This document shows, piece by piece, positions 47,201-62,200 of a DNA stretch of 64,000 bases. This DNA comes from Ramlibacter agri (GTDB lineage: Bacteria; Pseudomonadota; Gammaproteobacteria; Burkholderiales; Burkholderiaceae_C), in NCBI RefSeq assembly GCF_012927085.1, contig NZ_JABBFX010000003.1:930001-994000 (forward strand). The letters are read 5' to 3'. The notes beneath the pieces were generated by a model that saw only the letters and a program-made list of their open reading frames with translations, was not told where the DNA came from and did not search any database. Positions within the stretch are counted from its first letter, which is position 1. Each line of letters starts with the position of its first letter. The translations under genes were made by a program, and so were the position numbers.

Positions 47201-50200
47201 GCGCGCTTCCGGCCACCTGAAGCTCGATGTGTTCGGCTTCGTGCAAGCCGAGGGCGACCTGGCGCTGGAGAAGTCCTCCGGCCAGGTGACGCTGGGTGAC
47301 GGCAGCACGGTGCAGGCCAACCTGCTGACCATCGGCGCCGACAACCTGAGCGCCTTCGCCGGCGTCAACGGCGGCACCGACGACGCCATGGGCCTGCAGC
47401 TCGATGACGTCGACCTCGGCCTGGCGCTGATCAGCGACAAGAACGATCCGACCCGCAGCTGGACGGCCCTGTCGGCGCATGCCGGCAGCGTCGCGCTGGT
47501 GGGCATCCCCAGCGTGACGGTGCAGGCCGATACCCTGGACGTGATCGTGAACCAGGCTGCCGCCGATGCGAGCCTGGTGGACTTCAGCGCCGCACCGATG
47601 AACATCGCCACCGGCGGCGACCCGGTCAAGCTGGACATGAAGGCCAGCGACGGCGAGCTGCTGCGCGCCACCGGCCACCTGAAAGTGGACGTGGCTGGCT
47701 TCTTTGCCGTCGACGGCAACTTCGGCGTCGAGAAGCGCACGACCGACGTCACGCTGTCCGATGGGAGCACGGCGCACGTCAACCTGCTCTCGATCGGCGC
47801 CGACAACGTCGACGCCTTTGCCGGCGTCAATGGCAACACCAGCGACGCGCTGGGCCTGAGCCTGGGCCACGTCGACTTCGCCATCGCGCTGATGGCGGAC
47901 ACGGCGAACCCGGCGAACAAGTACACCAGCGTGCAGGCCTCCGCCGGCCTGGCGGAGTTCGTCGGCGTCGACGGGCTGGTGATCTCGTCCAACGACATCA
48001 AGGTCAACATCAACCGCGGCGTGCAGGTGGCGGCGGTGCCGGCTTCCAGCACCACCACCAACACGCTGCTGCACCTGGACCTGGCGGCCACCGCCGGCAA
48101 CCTGCACCTGGCCCAGGGCACGGACAGCGCCGACGTGGCGCTGAGCCCGACGCTGTCCAACGCGCAGTTCATCGCCAACCTGACCTCTGCGCTGGAGTCG
48201 CTGGACGGCGTGGGCGCGGGCAACGTGCGCGTGAGCGGCACGCGCCTCTCGGGCTACACCATCGAATTCATCGGCACGCTGGCCGGCACGGACGTCGCCG
48301 GCATCGCGGCGACCGTGGGCGCGGCGAGCGCCAGCACCTCCGTCACGACCACGCAGAACTCCTCTGCGGGCGTGAATGAAGTCAAGCAGATCACCCTCGA
48401 GAAGGAGCGCGGCGACGTCCCGAACGTGGACACCAGCGTCACGCAGCTGATCGCGGCGGCCGTGGGCGTCAACGAACTGAAGGCCATCGTCTTCAGCTCG
48501 CCGTACGTCACCTCGGGCACCTACCAGATCTCGCTGGCCGGTGGCGGCACCCAGACGGTGCGCTTCACCCAGAACGACATCGAGAACAACAAGACGAACA
48601 TCCGCAACGCGCTGAACGCGCTGTTCGGGGTGTCGTCGGGCATCACGGTCGCCTTCGACAGCACTTACACCGGCGTCGGCCACCGCTACACCATCGCCTT
48701 CGGCGGCACGCTGGCGCAGCAGGACATTGCCGACATCAGCATCACCGAGAGCCTGTCGGGCGACATCACGCCGGTGAACCTGAAGCAGGGCTCGGCGGCC
48801 ACCGGTGAGACGCAGCGCGTCACCATCGCCGCGGGCACGGCCAGCGGCACCTTCAAGCTGAGCCTGAACTACCTGACGCTGGGCACCTTCACGACGGCGG
48901 ACATCGCCATCGGCGCCACGGCGGCGCAGGTGCAGGCGGCGCTGCTGGCCGCCACGAACGGCACGCAGACTCTCTCCAGCCAGGGCACGATCGCCGTCAC
49001 CAAGACGGGCGACAGCTACGACGTGGCTTTCGGCGGCGGCTTTGCCGGCCGCGACCTGAAGAACCTGCAGGTCGCGCTGAACGTGAACGCCAACGCGCCG
49101 AGCGGCAGCTTCACGGTGGAATACGACGGCCACACGAGTGCCGCCATCGCCTACAGCGCCGACCACGCCGTCATGGCCGCCAACATCCAGGCGGCGCTGG
49201 CAGCGCTGGCCGGCATCGGCGCCGGCAACGTCACGGTGAGCTTCAATGCCACCGCGTCCGACAGCACGCACGACAGCTACAAGATTACTTTCGGCGGTGC
49301 GCTGGCGCAGCAGGACGTCGCGGACTTCACGACGCACTTCGCGGGCTTGGTCAACGCCACGGCCACGCCTTACGAGATCACCAAGGGCCACGCGGCCGTC
49401 GCCGAGCAGCAGACCGTTGCCATCACGAGCACGGCCACGCAAGCGAACTTCACGCTCACTTTCAACGGCCACACCACCGCCGCCATCAGCACCACGGCTA
49501 CGGCCGACGACGTGCAGGCCGCGCTCACCGCGGCTTTCGGCGCCGACGTGCAGGTCGTCTCCTTCAGCGGCAAGCGCCTGACCGTGGAATTCGCCGGCGC
49601 GCTGGCGGGCACCGACGTCGCCCTGATGACGGCTGCCGCAACGACCACGGCGGGCAGCGCCACGCTGGCCGTCACGCAGCACGGCGCCACCGAGAACATC
49701 GCCGCCACCGCCGCCCATGCGGTGGTGGTGGACTACGCCACCGGCAAGACCAGCCTGAGCGTCGCCACCGGTCCGGCTACGACCTTCACGTTCACCATGG
49801 ACGGCAGCCGCGGCGACATCACCGAAGCCAGCGGCCACCTCACCCTCGACGCCTTCGGCTTCTTCCAGCTGGATGGCTTCTTCGCCTTCGAGAGCAGCTA
49901 CGGCAGCGTGACCCTGGCGAGCGGCCAGGTGGTGGACGCGCAGCTGCTGACGCTGGGCGGCAGCGGCATCTCCGCCTTCGCCGGTGTCGGCGGCGGCAGC
50001 GCCGACGCCGTGGGCCTGCAACTGGGCGACGTCGACTTCGGCCTGGCCCTGGTCAGCGACCGCAACGACACCGCCCGCAGCTGGATGAGCCTGCAGGCGA
50101 ACGCGGGCAACGTGGACTTCGTCGGCATCGACGGCCTGGAGATCAGCGCCACCGAGCTGAACGTCAACATCAACAGGGCGGCGGCGGACGGCTCCGTCAT

Positions 50201-53200
50201 CGACTACGCGCAGCAGAACCTGGAAGTCGCGGCCGGCGGCGGCAACACTGTCACCCTGGGCATGGACGGCCAGCGCGGCGACCTGCTGGAAGCCAGCGGC
50301 AACCTGAAGATCGACGCGTTCGGCTTCTTCCAGGTGCAGGGCGGCTTTGCCCTGACCAAGGGCACGGACCACGTCACGCTCAGCGACGGCAGCCAGGTCG
50401 ACGTCGACGCGCTGACCATCGGCGCCTCCAAGGTCAGCGCCTTCGCCGGCATCAACGGCGGCACGGCCAATGCGATGGGCCTGCAGCTGACCGACACGAA
50501 CTTCGCGCTGGCGATGCTGCGCGAACACCTGGGCACCGGCGTCACCACGCCGGCCCGCAGCTGGATGGGCCTGCGCGCCACCGCCGGTTCGGTCGCCTTC
50601 ACCGGCGTGGCCGGCGTCACGATCCAGGCCACCGACCTCGAAGTGGTGGTCAACCAGCCGAACGCGCCCGGCGGCACGGTGGTCGACTTCGGCGCGGCCC
50701 CGCTCAATGTCAAGACCGGTCCCGGCCAGTCCATGGACCTGGACATGGACAGCGCCGACGGCGCGCTGCTGCGCGCCACCACGCACGCCACGCTGGACGT
50801 CCTGGGCTTCTTCCAGGTCGACGGCGACTTCGCCTTCGAGAGCAAGACCGCGCAGGTGACGCTGGCCGACAACCCGGCCACGACGACCGTCGACGAATCC
50901 GCGACGCCGGTCAACGTCGACCTGCTGACGGTCGGCGCGAGCAACCTCGATGCCTTCGCCGGTGTCGGCGGCGGCACCGACAGCGCGCTGGGCCTGCAAC
51001 TGGCCGGCGTCGAATTCGGCCTGGCGCTCATGAGCGACCACGCCACGCCGACCCGCAAGTGGACCGCGCTGCAGGCCAGCGCCGCTTCCGCCGGCTTCAT
51101 CGGCGTCGACGGCCTCACCATCGGCGGCGAGAACCTCGCCGTGCAGGTGAACCAGGCCGCCAGCGACGGCAGCCTGGTCGACTTCGCCGCGCGCACGCTG
51201 GACGTGCCCACCGGCACCTCCAGCGCGATGACGCTGGACATGGACGGCAGCCTGGGCGCGCTGGTGCGCGCCAGCGGCCACCTGAACCTGGACATCTTCG
51301 GCTTCTTCCAGGCCGAGGGCGACTTCGCCGTCGAGAAGAAGACGGCGCAGGTCACGCTGGCCGATGCCGCGCACAGCGTCGTCGACGTCGACCTGCTGAC
51401 GGTGGGTGCGAGCAACCTCGACGCCTTCGCCGGCATCCACGGCGGCACCGACAACGCGCTGGGCCTGGCCCTGAACGACGTCGACTTCGGCCTGGCGCTG
51501 ATGCACGAACACGTGGCCGCGGGCGCGCCCGCCGGCCGCAACTGGACCAGCCTGAAGGCGGAAGCCGGCAGCGTCGCCTTCGTCGGCATCGACGGGATCG
51601 GTGTTTCCGCCACCGACCTGTTCGTCGAGATCAACCAGGCCGGCACGGCCCTCACGCCCGTGGTGGACCTCGCGGCCGCGCCGCTGCAGGTGGCCACGGG
51701 CGGAACGCCCATGGACCTGGACATGGCCGGCTCGCGCGGCGCGCTGCTGCGCGCCGGCGGCACGCTGGACCTGGACGTGTTCGGCTTCGTGCAGGCGCAC
51801 GGCGACTTCGCCTTCGAGAAGTCGTCGACGCAGGTCACGCTGTCCGACGCCACCGAAGTGCAGGTGGACCTGCTCACGCTGGGCGCACACGACACCAGCC
51901 TGTTCGCCGGCGTCAACGGCGGCACCGCGGACGCGCTGGGCCTGAGCCTGACGCACGTGGACTTCGGCCTGGCGATGCTGAGCGACCAGGCCAACCCCAC
52001 CCGCAAGTGGACGGCCCTGCAAGCCGACGTGGGCGGCGCCTCCTTCGTCGGTATCGACCAGTTCACGCTGGCCGCCACCGGCCTCAAGGTGCAGGTGAAC
52101 CAGGCGGCCGCCGACGGCACCGTCGTCGACTTCCTGGCCGAGCCGCTGGCCGTGAGCACCAGTGCCACGACCACGATGGACCTGAAGATGGACGGCAGCC
52201 AGGGCGCGCTGCTGCGCGCCACGGGCCACCTGGACATCGGCGTGGCCGGCTTCTTCAGCGTGTCCGGCGACTTCGGCCTGGAAAAGCGCACCCAGCTGGT
52301 GACGCTGTCCGACGGCACCGAAGTCCAGGTCAACCTGCTGTCCATCGGCGGGCATGACATCGACGCCTTCGCCGGCATCAACGGCGGCACCAGCGACGCG
52401 CTGGGCCTGAGCCTGGGCCAGGTGGACTTCGCGGTCGCGCTCATGAGCGACGTCAACGTCCCGGCCCACAAGTACACCAGCGTGCAGGCCACGGCCGGCC
52501 TCGCCACCTTCCTGGGCGTGGACGACCTGACGGTGGAAGCGCGCGACATCGCGGTCAACATCAACCGCGGCGTGCAGGTCGCGGCCACGCCGGCCACCGA
52601 CGTCACCACCAACACCAAGCTGCAGCTGGACGTCGCCAGCGCGGCGGGCTCGGTCCAGTTCACCAAGGGCGCGAGCACGGCCACGGCGAACGTCAGCGCT
52701 TCGCTCTCCAACGCGCAGGTGCTGGCCAACCTCAAAGCCGCCATCGGCCAGCTGGCCGGCGTGGGCGCGGCCAACGTGCTGGTCACCGGCAACCGCGTCA
52801 CGGGTTACACGATCGAGTTCGTCGGCACGCTGGCCGGCACGGACGTGGCCGGCATTGCGGCCGCCGTCGGCACCGCCAGCGCCAGCGGCACGGTGACGAC
52901 GACGCAGAACGCGTCGGCGGGCGTCGACGAGGTCAAGCAGATCACCATCGAGAAGGAGCGTGGCGACGTCCCGAACGTGGACACCAGCGTCACGCAGCTG
53001 ATCGCGGCGGCGGTGGGCGTCAACGAACTGAAGGCCATCGTCTTCAGCTCGCCCTACGTCACCTCGGGCACCTACCAGATCTCGCTGGCCGGTGGCGGCA
53101 CCCAGACGGTGCGCTTCACCCAGAACGACATCGAGAACAACAAGACGAACATCCGCAACGCGCTGAACGCGCTGTTCGGGGTGTCGTCGGGCATCACGGT

Positions 53201-56200
53201 CGCCTTCGACAGCACTTACACCGGCGTCGGCCACCGCTACACGATCGCCTTCGGTGGCACGCTGGCGCAGCAGGACATTGCCGACATCAGCATCACCGAG
53301 AGCCTGTCGGGCGACATCACGCCGGTGAACCTGAAGCAGGGTTCGGCGGCCACCGGTGAGACGCAGCGCGTCACCATCGCCGCGGGCACGGCCAGCGGCA
53401 CCTTCAAGCTGAGCCTGAACTACCTGACGCTGGGCACCTTCACGACGGCGGACATCGCCATCGGCGCCACGGCGGCGCAGGTGCAGGCGGCGCTGCTGGC
53501 AGCCACGAACGGCAGCCAGACTCTCTCCAGCCAGGGCACGATCGCCGTCACCAAGACGGGCGACAGCTACGACGTGGCTTTCGGCGGCGGCTTCGCCGGC
53601 CGCGACCTGAAGAACCTGCAGGTCGCGCTGAACGTGAACGCCAACGCGCCGAGCGGCAGCTTCACGGTGGAATACGACGGCCACACGAGTGCCGCGATCG
53701 CCTACAGCGCCGACCACGCCGTCATGGCCGCCAATATCCAGGCGGCGCTGGCAGCGATGGCCGGCATCGGCGCCGGCAACGTCACGGTGAGCTTCAATGC
53801 CACCGCGTCCGACAGCACGCACGACAGCTACAAGATCACTTTCGGCGGTGCGCTGGCGCAGCAGGACGTCGCGGACTTCACGACGCACTTCGCCGGCCTG
53901 GTCAACGCGACGGCCACGCCTTACGAGATCACCAAGGGCCACGCGGCCGTCGCCGAGCAGCAGCAGGTGGCGATCACCACCACCGCGCGCGAAGCGAGCT
54001 ACACGCTCTCCTTCACCTACGCCGGCCACACCTACACCACCGGCGCGATCTCCATCACCGGCACGCAGGCCGAAGCCCAGGCCGCGCTGGACGCCGCCTT
54101 CGCCGGCCTCACCGGCGCCGACGTGCAGATCACGTCCTTCGCCGGCAAGCGCATGACGGTCAGCTTCGGCGGCAGCCTGGCGGGCGTCAACGTGCCGACG
54201 ATGACGGTCAACGTGACGGCCGATGCCGGCACGGCGGACCTGCAGGTCAAGCAGCACGGCGCCACCGTGCACCACGATGCCGTCGGCGCCCACCAGGTGG
54301 TCGTCGACTACAGCGCCGGCAAGACGGCGCTGACCGTCGCCACCGGCAGCAGCAGCGACTTCACGTTCGACCTGGACGGCTCCCGCGGCGCGCTGCTGGA
54401 AGCCTCCGGCCACCTGAAGATCGACGTCTTCGGCTTCGTCCAGATCGAATCCGACTTCGCGGTGCAGAAGGACACGCGCACCGTCACGCTGGCCGACACC
54501 GGCCACAGCGTGGTGACGGTCGACGTGCTGACCATCGGCGCCTCGCACGCCCATGCCTTCGCCGGCATCAACGGCGGCACCGACAGCGAAGTCGGCTTCG
54601 ACATCACCGACGGCAACTTCGCCCTGGCGCTGATCAGCGACCAGGCCAACCCGGCCCGCACCTGGACCGCGCTGAAGGCCGACGTGGCCAGCGCCGGCCT
54701 GGTGGGCTTCGACTTCCTCACCATCCACGCCGCCGACATCGCGGTGCAGGTGACGCGCGCCGGCCGCGTCGGCGACCCGGTCATCGACTATGGCGCGATG
54801 CCCATCACCGTCGCCACCGGCGGCGGCACCTCGGTGGACATCGACTTCGCGGGCAACCGCGGCGCACTGACGGCCGTCTCGATCGGCCGCGCGACGCTGG
54901 CCATCTCCGACTACATCTACGTCAGCGGCGGCTTCTACTTCGAGCAGGGCGCCGGCCAGACGGTGGACGTGGTGACCGGCCTGCCGGACAACCTGTCCAC
55001 GCTGCCGCCCAGCCTGCAGGCGGGCCTGGCCAAGGTGGCCGGCCTGTCGGCGGACCACAGCCACATCGCCAACCTCGCCGTCGACACGATGCTGCTGAGC
55101 GGCTCGGACATCGACATCTTCGTCGGCCTGGGCCCGTACTTCATCGACGTCAACGGCAACGGCCTGTTCGACCCGGGCGAGTCGCTGAACCCCGACGCCT
55201 TCGGCATCACGCTGAACGACATCGACTTCGGCATGGCGATGTTCAGCGCCACCGCCGCGGCCGACCCGAACCACGTGATCCCCAAGTTCACCGCGCTGCA
55301 GGTGAAGTGGGACAGCGGCCTCAACATCGACTGGGACTTCTTCAAGTTCCAGGCCGACCACATCGAGGTCAACGCCAACATGGGCGGCGCCTGGGCCGGC
55401 GCGACGCAGCTGGCCAAGCCCTACGTCGACTTCCAGTCCAGCTTCGGCCCCACCGGCCTGGCGATCCCGGCCGGTACCAGCTCCATCAACCTGGACTTCG
55501 ACACCCAGATGCTGGGCGTGTCCATCGGCCACGCACTGCTGAACGTCGGCGACTTCTTCCAGATCGAAGGCAGCTTCGCGTTCACCAAGTCCACGGCCGT
55601 GCCCGTGGACGTGGCGACGGGCCTGTCGACCTCCGCGCCGCTCGGCTCGCCGGCCGCGTCGAAACTGACGCAGCTGCGCAGCGTCGCCGCCGGCTACCTG
55701 TCGGCCGACGGCACGATGCTGGACGACCTGCCGATGGACGTCATCAGCTTCGGCGCCAAGGACGTCAGCATCAAGGTCGGCGACACCAGCGACCCGCTGT
55801 TCTCGCTGGACGACATCGACATCGGCTTCGCGATCTTCCGCGCCAGCACGAACCTCTCGTTCGCCGCGCAGATCCCGCGCATGTACGCCATGAAGGCGCA
55901 CTGGGCGAACCCGCTGGATGTCGACTGGGGCTTCATGCAGCTCCAGGTGCAGGACCTGGACTTCAACCTGAACAAGGGCGCCGTGTGGTCCGGCACCACC
56001 GTCGCCCCGCACGTGGACTTCGTCTCCAGCTTCGGCGCGGACGGCTACCAGGTGCAGACCGGCGCCGACCCGATAGGCCTGGACTTCGCGCGCGCCACCA
56101 TCGGCGTGTCGGTCGGCCACGCGCTGATCCGCATCGACGATTTCATCTACATCGAGGGCGGTTTCGCCCTGGAGAAGAGCGACTCGGTCCAGCTGGATAT

Positions 56201-59200
56201 CAAGACCGGCCTGGGCGCGAGCGCCTCGCTCGCCGACAAGGCGATGCTGACGTCCAAGTTCGGCCCGCTCACCGACTACACGACGCTCAACGACTACGCG
56301 ATGAACGCGGTGACGATCGGCCTGTCCGACGTCAAGCTGTTCATCGGCGCCGGCCCCTACTTCCGCGACGGGCAGGACCCCGACCCGGATGCCGTCGGCC
56401 TGGTGATCGACAACCTCGACCTGGGCCTGGCACTCTTCACCGACCCGACCGGCAAGGTTCCGAAGCTCTACGCGCTGGAAGCCACGAGTGACCTCGTGGG
56501 CTTCGTGGGCCTGGACTTCCTGACGCTGGAAGCGCGCGGTGCCGAAGTGCATGCCAACGGCGGCAGCGCCTGGGGCGGCAGCACCATCAAGCCCTACGTC
56601 GACTTCGTCTCCAGCTTCGGCGCGGGCGGCCTGCAGGTGGCCACCGGCAACCTGCCGGTCACGCTGGCCTTCACCAGCAGCGTCATCGGCGCCACGGTGA
56701 CCGAAGCCACGCTGCAGATCGACGAATTCGTCTACGTGCACGGCGCCTTCTCCTTCGAGAAGGGCGCGAAGCAACAGGTCTCCGTGGACACGGGCGTCAC
56801 GCTGACCAGCGGCGCCAGCCTGGCCGGCACCATGGCGGTGCTGGAAGCCACTTCGGGCGTGACCGTCGCCTCCGACTGGTCGAAGATCAGCGGCCTGGAG
56901 GTCGAGACCTTCACCTTCGGCATGAGCGACGTCGACGTGTTCGTCGGCTACGGCGTGCCGGACTTCAACTCCACGACGGCCATCAAGGACCAGAGCAACG
57001 TGTTCGGCCTGGTGCTGGACCACGTGGACCTCGGCCTGGCCGTGATGACGCCCACGCTGAAGACGGTGAAGCTGCCGCGCTTCACCGCGCTCAGCGCCTC
57101 CGCGCACCAGTTCCTGGTGGCGGGCGGCGGCGACGACTTCCAGCTGGAAGGCAACGACATCGCCGTCAACGTCAACTGGAGCACCGGCTGGCAGGGCGTG
57201 CCCAACGCCACCCCGGTCGTGAACTTCAAGGACAGCTTCGGCCCGTCCGGCCTGGCCATCCAGACCGGCGGCACGCCGGTGGCGCTGACCTTCACCGAAG
57301 GCGTGATCGAGGCGCGCGTCACCGACGCCGTGCTGGCGGTCTCGCAGTTCGTCTACCTGAGCGGCGACTTCGCCTTCCGCCGCGGCGCGTCCGCGGAGCT
57401 CACCGTCAACGGCCCGCTGGGCACCAGGTTCGAGAACGTCAAGGCGTCCAGCGTGGAGTTCGGCGGCAACGACGTCGAGGCCTTCGTCGGCGTCGGCGGC
57501 CCGTACCGCAAGAAGGACGCGAGCGGCAACTGGGTGATCAACCCCGACGCCGTGGGCCTGGTGGTGCAGGACTTCGACTTCGGCCTGGCGATCTTCCAGC
57601 CGGTGTACGACATCACCAACCCGCTGATCCCGCAGGGCACCAAGTTCACGGCGCTGAAGGCGCACGGCGAGAACGTCGGCTTCGTCGGCTTCGGCGACGT
57701 CATCGACCTGCAGCTCGATGACATCAGCGTCGGCATCAACCACAGCAGCCAGGCCGGCATCAGCGTCGACTTCAAGGACGCCGCGCACCCGGACGGCTAC
57801 CAGGTGGAAACCGGCGGCACGCCGGTCTACCTGGACTTCGACAACGAAATCATCCAGGCCTCCGTCGGCCACGCCACCGCCAAGATCGCCGGCCTGGTGG
57901 AACTGGAAGGCAGCTTCGCCTTCGAACGCCGCTACCTGCCCAGCGTCAGCTACAACCTGCTCGGCATCGAAGCCAGCATGCCGGGCGAAGCGCTGGTGAT
58001 CGTGGGCCTGGACGTCAACGCGTTCGCCGGCATCCACATCGGCGACCACAAGGTCGGCCTGGAGATCGACAACCTCGACTTCGCACTGGCCCTGGTGACG
58101 CCGGCGGTCGCGCCCGGCGTCAACGTCGACGCCATCCGCTTCTTCACCCTGGAGGCCACCGCGGACTACGCGGGCCTCGTGGGCACCGACCCCTTCCTCA
58201 CGCTCGACGCGCACGACGTCGTGCTGGAGCTGAACGCGGGCATCATCGACAGCTACCCGCTGCCGATCAACATCGACTGGAGCACGCAGCCGGACGGCGG
58301 CCTGACGATTCCCGTGGGCACCTCGGGCATGAGCTACACGTTCGACCAGAGCGACGCCATGCTGCGGGTCGGCATGCAGGCCGACATCGGCATCTTCGAC
58401 CTGTTCACGCTGTCGCTGCCGGCCTTCGACTTCACCTTCGTGATGCCGGACATCCCGGGCCTGCCGGACCTGAGCCTGAGCCTGCCGGACCTGAGCACCG
58501 GCCTGCCCGGACTGCCGACGCTGAACCTGCCTTCGTTCAACGTCTCCAGCTTCCTGCCGCGCCTGAGCCTCAAGTCGCTGGGCGACATCCCCGACATCGA
58601 CTTCCCGGGCCTGGACTTCCTGAAGGGCGCGCTGGACTTCGCGAAGAACCTGGACCTGTCCATCGGCTTCGACGCGAACTTCAACCTGTCGCTGCTCGGC
58701 TCCATCGAGCTGCCGAACCTGACGCTGGACCTGGGCGACTTCGTCTACCTGAACGGCAACTTCAAGCTCAGTTTCGGCCAGAGCTTCACCGGCACCATGT
58801 ACACCGGCCTGCCGTCGGACCTGTCGGCGGTGGAGAACCTGCTCGGGTCCACGGGGCAGACCATGGTCGACGCGCTCAAGTCGGCAGCCGGCGTGTCGAG
58901 CGACTTCTCGCGCATCGACAACGTCCGCTTCTCGGGCATGACCTTCGGCGCTTCCGACGTCGACGTGTTCGTCGGCACCGGCGGCCCGGACTTCAGCAAG
59001 CCGCTGCAGGACCAGAGCGACCTGTTCGGCTTCGGCATGCAGAACCTGGACATCGCGCTGTCGGTGTTCCAGGCGCAGGGCTCGCTGGCCGACGCCATCC
59101 ACGCCGAGAAGTTCTTCTCGCTGAAGGCGCACGCCGACAGCCTGGGCACTTACGGCATGGGCGACATCCTGAAGATGCAGGCCCAGGACATCACGATCGA

Positions 59201-62200
59201 GGTCAACTCCGGCGGCAAGGCGGCCGGCGGCCTGATGCGCGCGACCGCGGACTTCGCCTCCAGCTTCACCGGCGACGCCACCCACCCGGCGGGCCTGAAG
59301 GTGGAAACCGGCGGCGACCCGGTCTACCTGGACTTCAGCGGCAACGAACTCATTGGCATCGACATCGGCATGGCGGACATCGCCGTGGCCGACTTCCTGT
59401 TCCTGCGCGGCTCGCTGGCCTTCCGCAAGGGCGAGGTCTACGACGTCAAGGTCAACCTGGGCGGCCTGGAGCCGCTGGTGAACAGCCTCAACGAAGGCGC
59501 CAACATCAGCATCCCCGACCCGCTGTCCATGCAGGTCACGGCGCTGACCTTGGCCGGCGCGAACCTGAGCGGCTTCGCCGGTGTCGGCGGCCCCTACCGC
59601 TACGGCGAGGACGCCGACCACGACGGCTACCTGGACCAGATCAACCAGGGCGCCGTGGGCCTGGTCATCGACCACGTCAACTTCGGCCTGGCGATCATGA
59701 CGCCGACGCTCGCCACGGCGATCCCGGGCATGGAGCAGTACGCGCCGAAGTTCATCACCGCCAAGGCCTCGGTCGGCACCGCCGCCCTGGTGGGCGTCGA
59801 CCCCAACCTGCTGACGGTGCAGGCGCAGGACGTCGAGGTGAACATCAACACCTTCTACGTCCCGGCGCTGGGCGCCGTGGGCAACGGCATCCTGCAGCTG
59901 TTCGGGCCGCCCTCGATCGACTACAAGGCGAGCTTCACCGAGGACACCAACGGCAACGGCGTGCTGGACGCCGACGAGGACAAGAACCACAACGGCATCA
60001 TCGACACCGGCCTGGAGATCCCGGCCGGCGGCAACAACAGCATCCTGGTCGACTTCGACCAGGAGATCGTGCAGGCCAAGGTCGGCTACGCGCAGATCAA
60101 CCTGGCCGGCTTCGTGCAGCTGTCCGCCTCGATGGCCTTCACCAAGAAGGGCTCCGAGCACGTCACGCTGTCGGACGGCACCGAGACCACCGTCACCACG
60201 CTGGCCATCGGCATCAACGACGCCTTCGGCTTCGTCGGCGTGGGCGGCTACTGGCAGGACAGCAACCACGACGGCCGCATCACCAGCGCCGACACGCCGG
60301 ACACCAGCGCAGTCGGCCTCGCGATCCAGGACCTGGACGTCGGCATCATCGTCGCCAAGGAGCTGGTGATCAGCGCCGAGGGCGTGGACGTGGGCGTGTA
60401 CCTGGCCGCCAAGGCCTCGGTCACCAAGGTCGGCCTCGTCGGCGTGCCCGACGTCACCCTCCAGGCCGACAACATGGACCTGGAGATCAACACCGGCCTG
60501 CGCTTCTCGCTGGGTGTCGGCCAGTTCACCACCGACGCCAGCGGCGCGGTCAGCTACGACAGCAACCTGTCGGTCAGCGCGTCCTTCACGACGATCGACT
60601 TCTCCAAGAGCACCTGGACGAAGCCGAGCGCGCCGGACGTGCAGCAGCCCGGCTACGCCATTCCCACCGGCAACCCCGAGGTGCCGGTGGTGCTGGACTA
60701 CAGCGGCCAGTTCCTGCGCATCCGAGGCGCGGTGGAACTGGATGTCTTCGACATCGTCACGATGACGGGCGTCCTGGACTTCACCGCCGACGAACACACG
60801 GGCATCACCGCCTTCGCCGACGTGCAGGTCACGATCGGCGCCGCCGGCCTGGGCCTCACCTCGCATGCGACCGGCCTGCTGGCCATCCGCGACGGCGTCG
60901 CGATGCGCATGGAGCTGGACACCGGCGTCGACCTGGGCGACTTCGCCAAGCTGGACGCGCACCTGGACCTGACGCTGAACAGCTTCGGCCAGGAAGTGAC
61001 CTACGACGTGCCCGCGGAATTCCGCGACAAGGTGGGCTTCGACACCTACACGATCCCGGCCACGCCGCCCGGCAAGCCGGACTGGACCGGCATGTACGTG
61101 GCGCTGGTGGGCAACGGCCACCTCCAGCTGCTGGACGACGCGCTGGACCTGAAGGGCGACTTCAGCATCATCGTGTCGCAAAGCGGCCTGGAGCTGGGCG
61201 CCACGGCCACGCTGGACCTGCCGGTGTTCGAACCGCTGTCGGTGACCGGCACGCTGGGCATCGTCGCCGGCGGCGTCTACGGCTCGCTGCAGGTGGGCAA
61301 CCCCTCCGACAGCGGCGGCTCGCTGCTGATCGACGCCGGCCTGTTCGAGGTGCGCGGCGGCTTCCTGCTGCAGATCAACACCACCAGCAGCGCGCAACAG
61401 GTGCGCTCGCTGGAGCTGGACGCCGACGGCGAGCCGACCGGCAACACCAAGCTGGTGACGCTGGCCGGCCACAGCCTGCACATGGCCGGCAGCGCCGGCA
61501 TCGCGGTGGGACCGGTGTCGCTGAAGGGGTCGATGGACATCGACATCAGCGAGCAGGGCCTGCAGGCCAGCATCGGCATGATCCTGGACCTGGACGTGCT
61601 GGGCTCGGTGAAGGTGAACGGCGCCATCACGATCCTCGACACCCCGACCGAGGGCGCGGTGTTCGCGATGAAGGTCGCGACCTCGGTGAACCTGGGCGTG
61701 GGGGTGCTGGGCATCTCCGCCGGCGCCACGCTGGAGATCAACACCAGCCAGGAGCAGGAATACGCGGGCGTCGCCGCCAACACGCTGTTCAAGCTGTCGC
61801 TGGACGGCAAGATCCACGTGCTGGCCTTCGACGTCGACTTCGCCGGCAGCATGAGCGTCGTCGACGACGTGTTCGAGCTGCGCATCGACCACGCCGGCCT
61901 CGACTTCTTCGGCGTGTTCCAGGTGGACGTCAGCGGCTACGTCCGCAGCGATGGCCACTTCAGCATCACCGGCTCGGCCCACCTGGGCATCGACATGGGC
62001 CCGCTGCAGCTGAATGCGGGCATGTCGCTGACCATCTCCGACCACCTGCTGGCCGCGACGGTCTACGGCTCGCTGGACATCCACATCGACCTGGGCCTGT
62101 TCAGCATCGACGAGACCCTGGCCGGCTTCAGCGGCACGATCGAGCTCACGCCGGTCAGCGCCTACCTGTCGGCGCGCGTCACCATCGTCGGCATCTCGGT

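Noticed and set aside
40662..54296. CRISPR-like or tandem DNA array
   Set aside because: The period is coding-frame based, units are ~155 codons, and all lie inside one reading frame; there are no short repeats with unique spacers.
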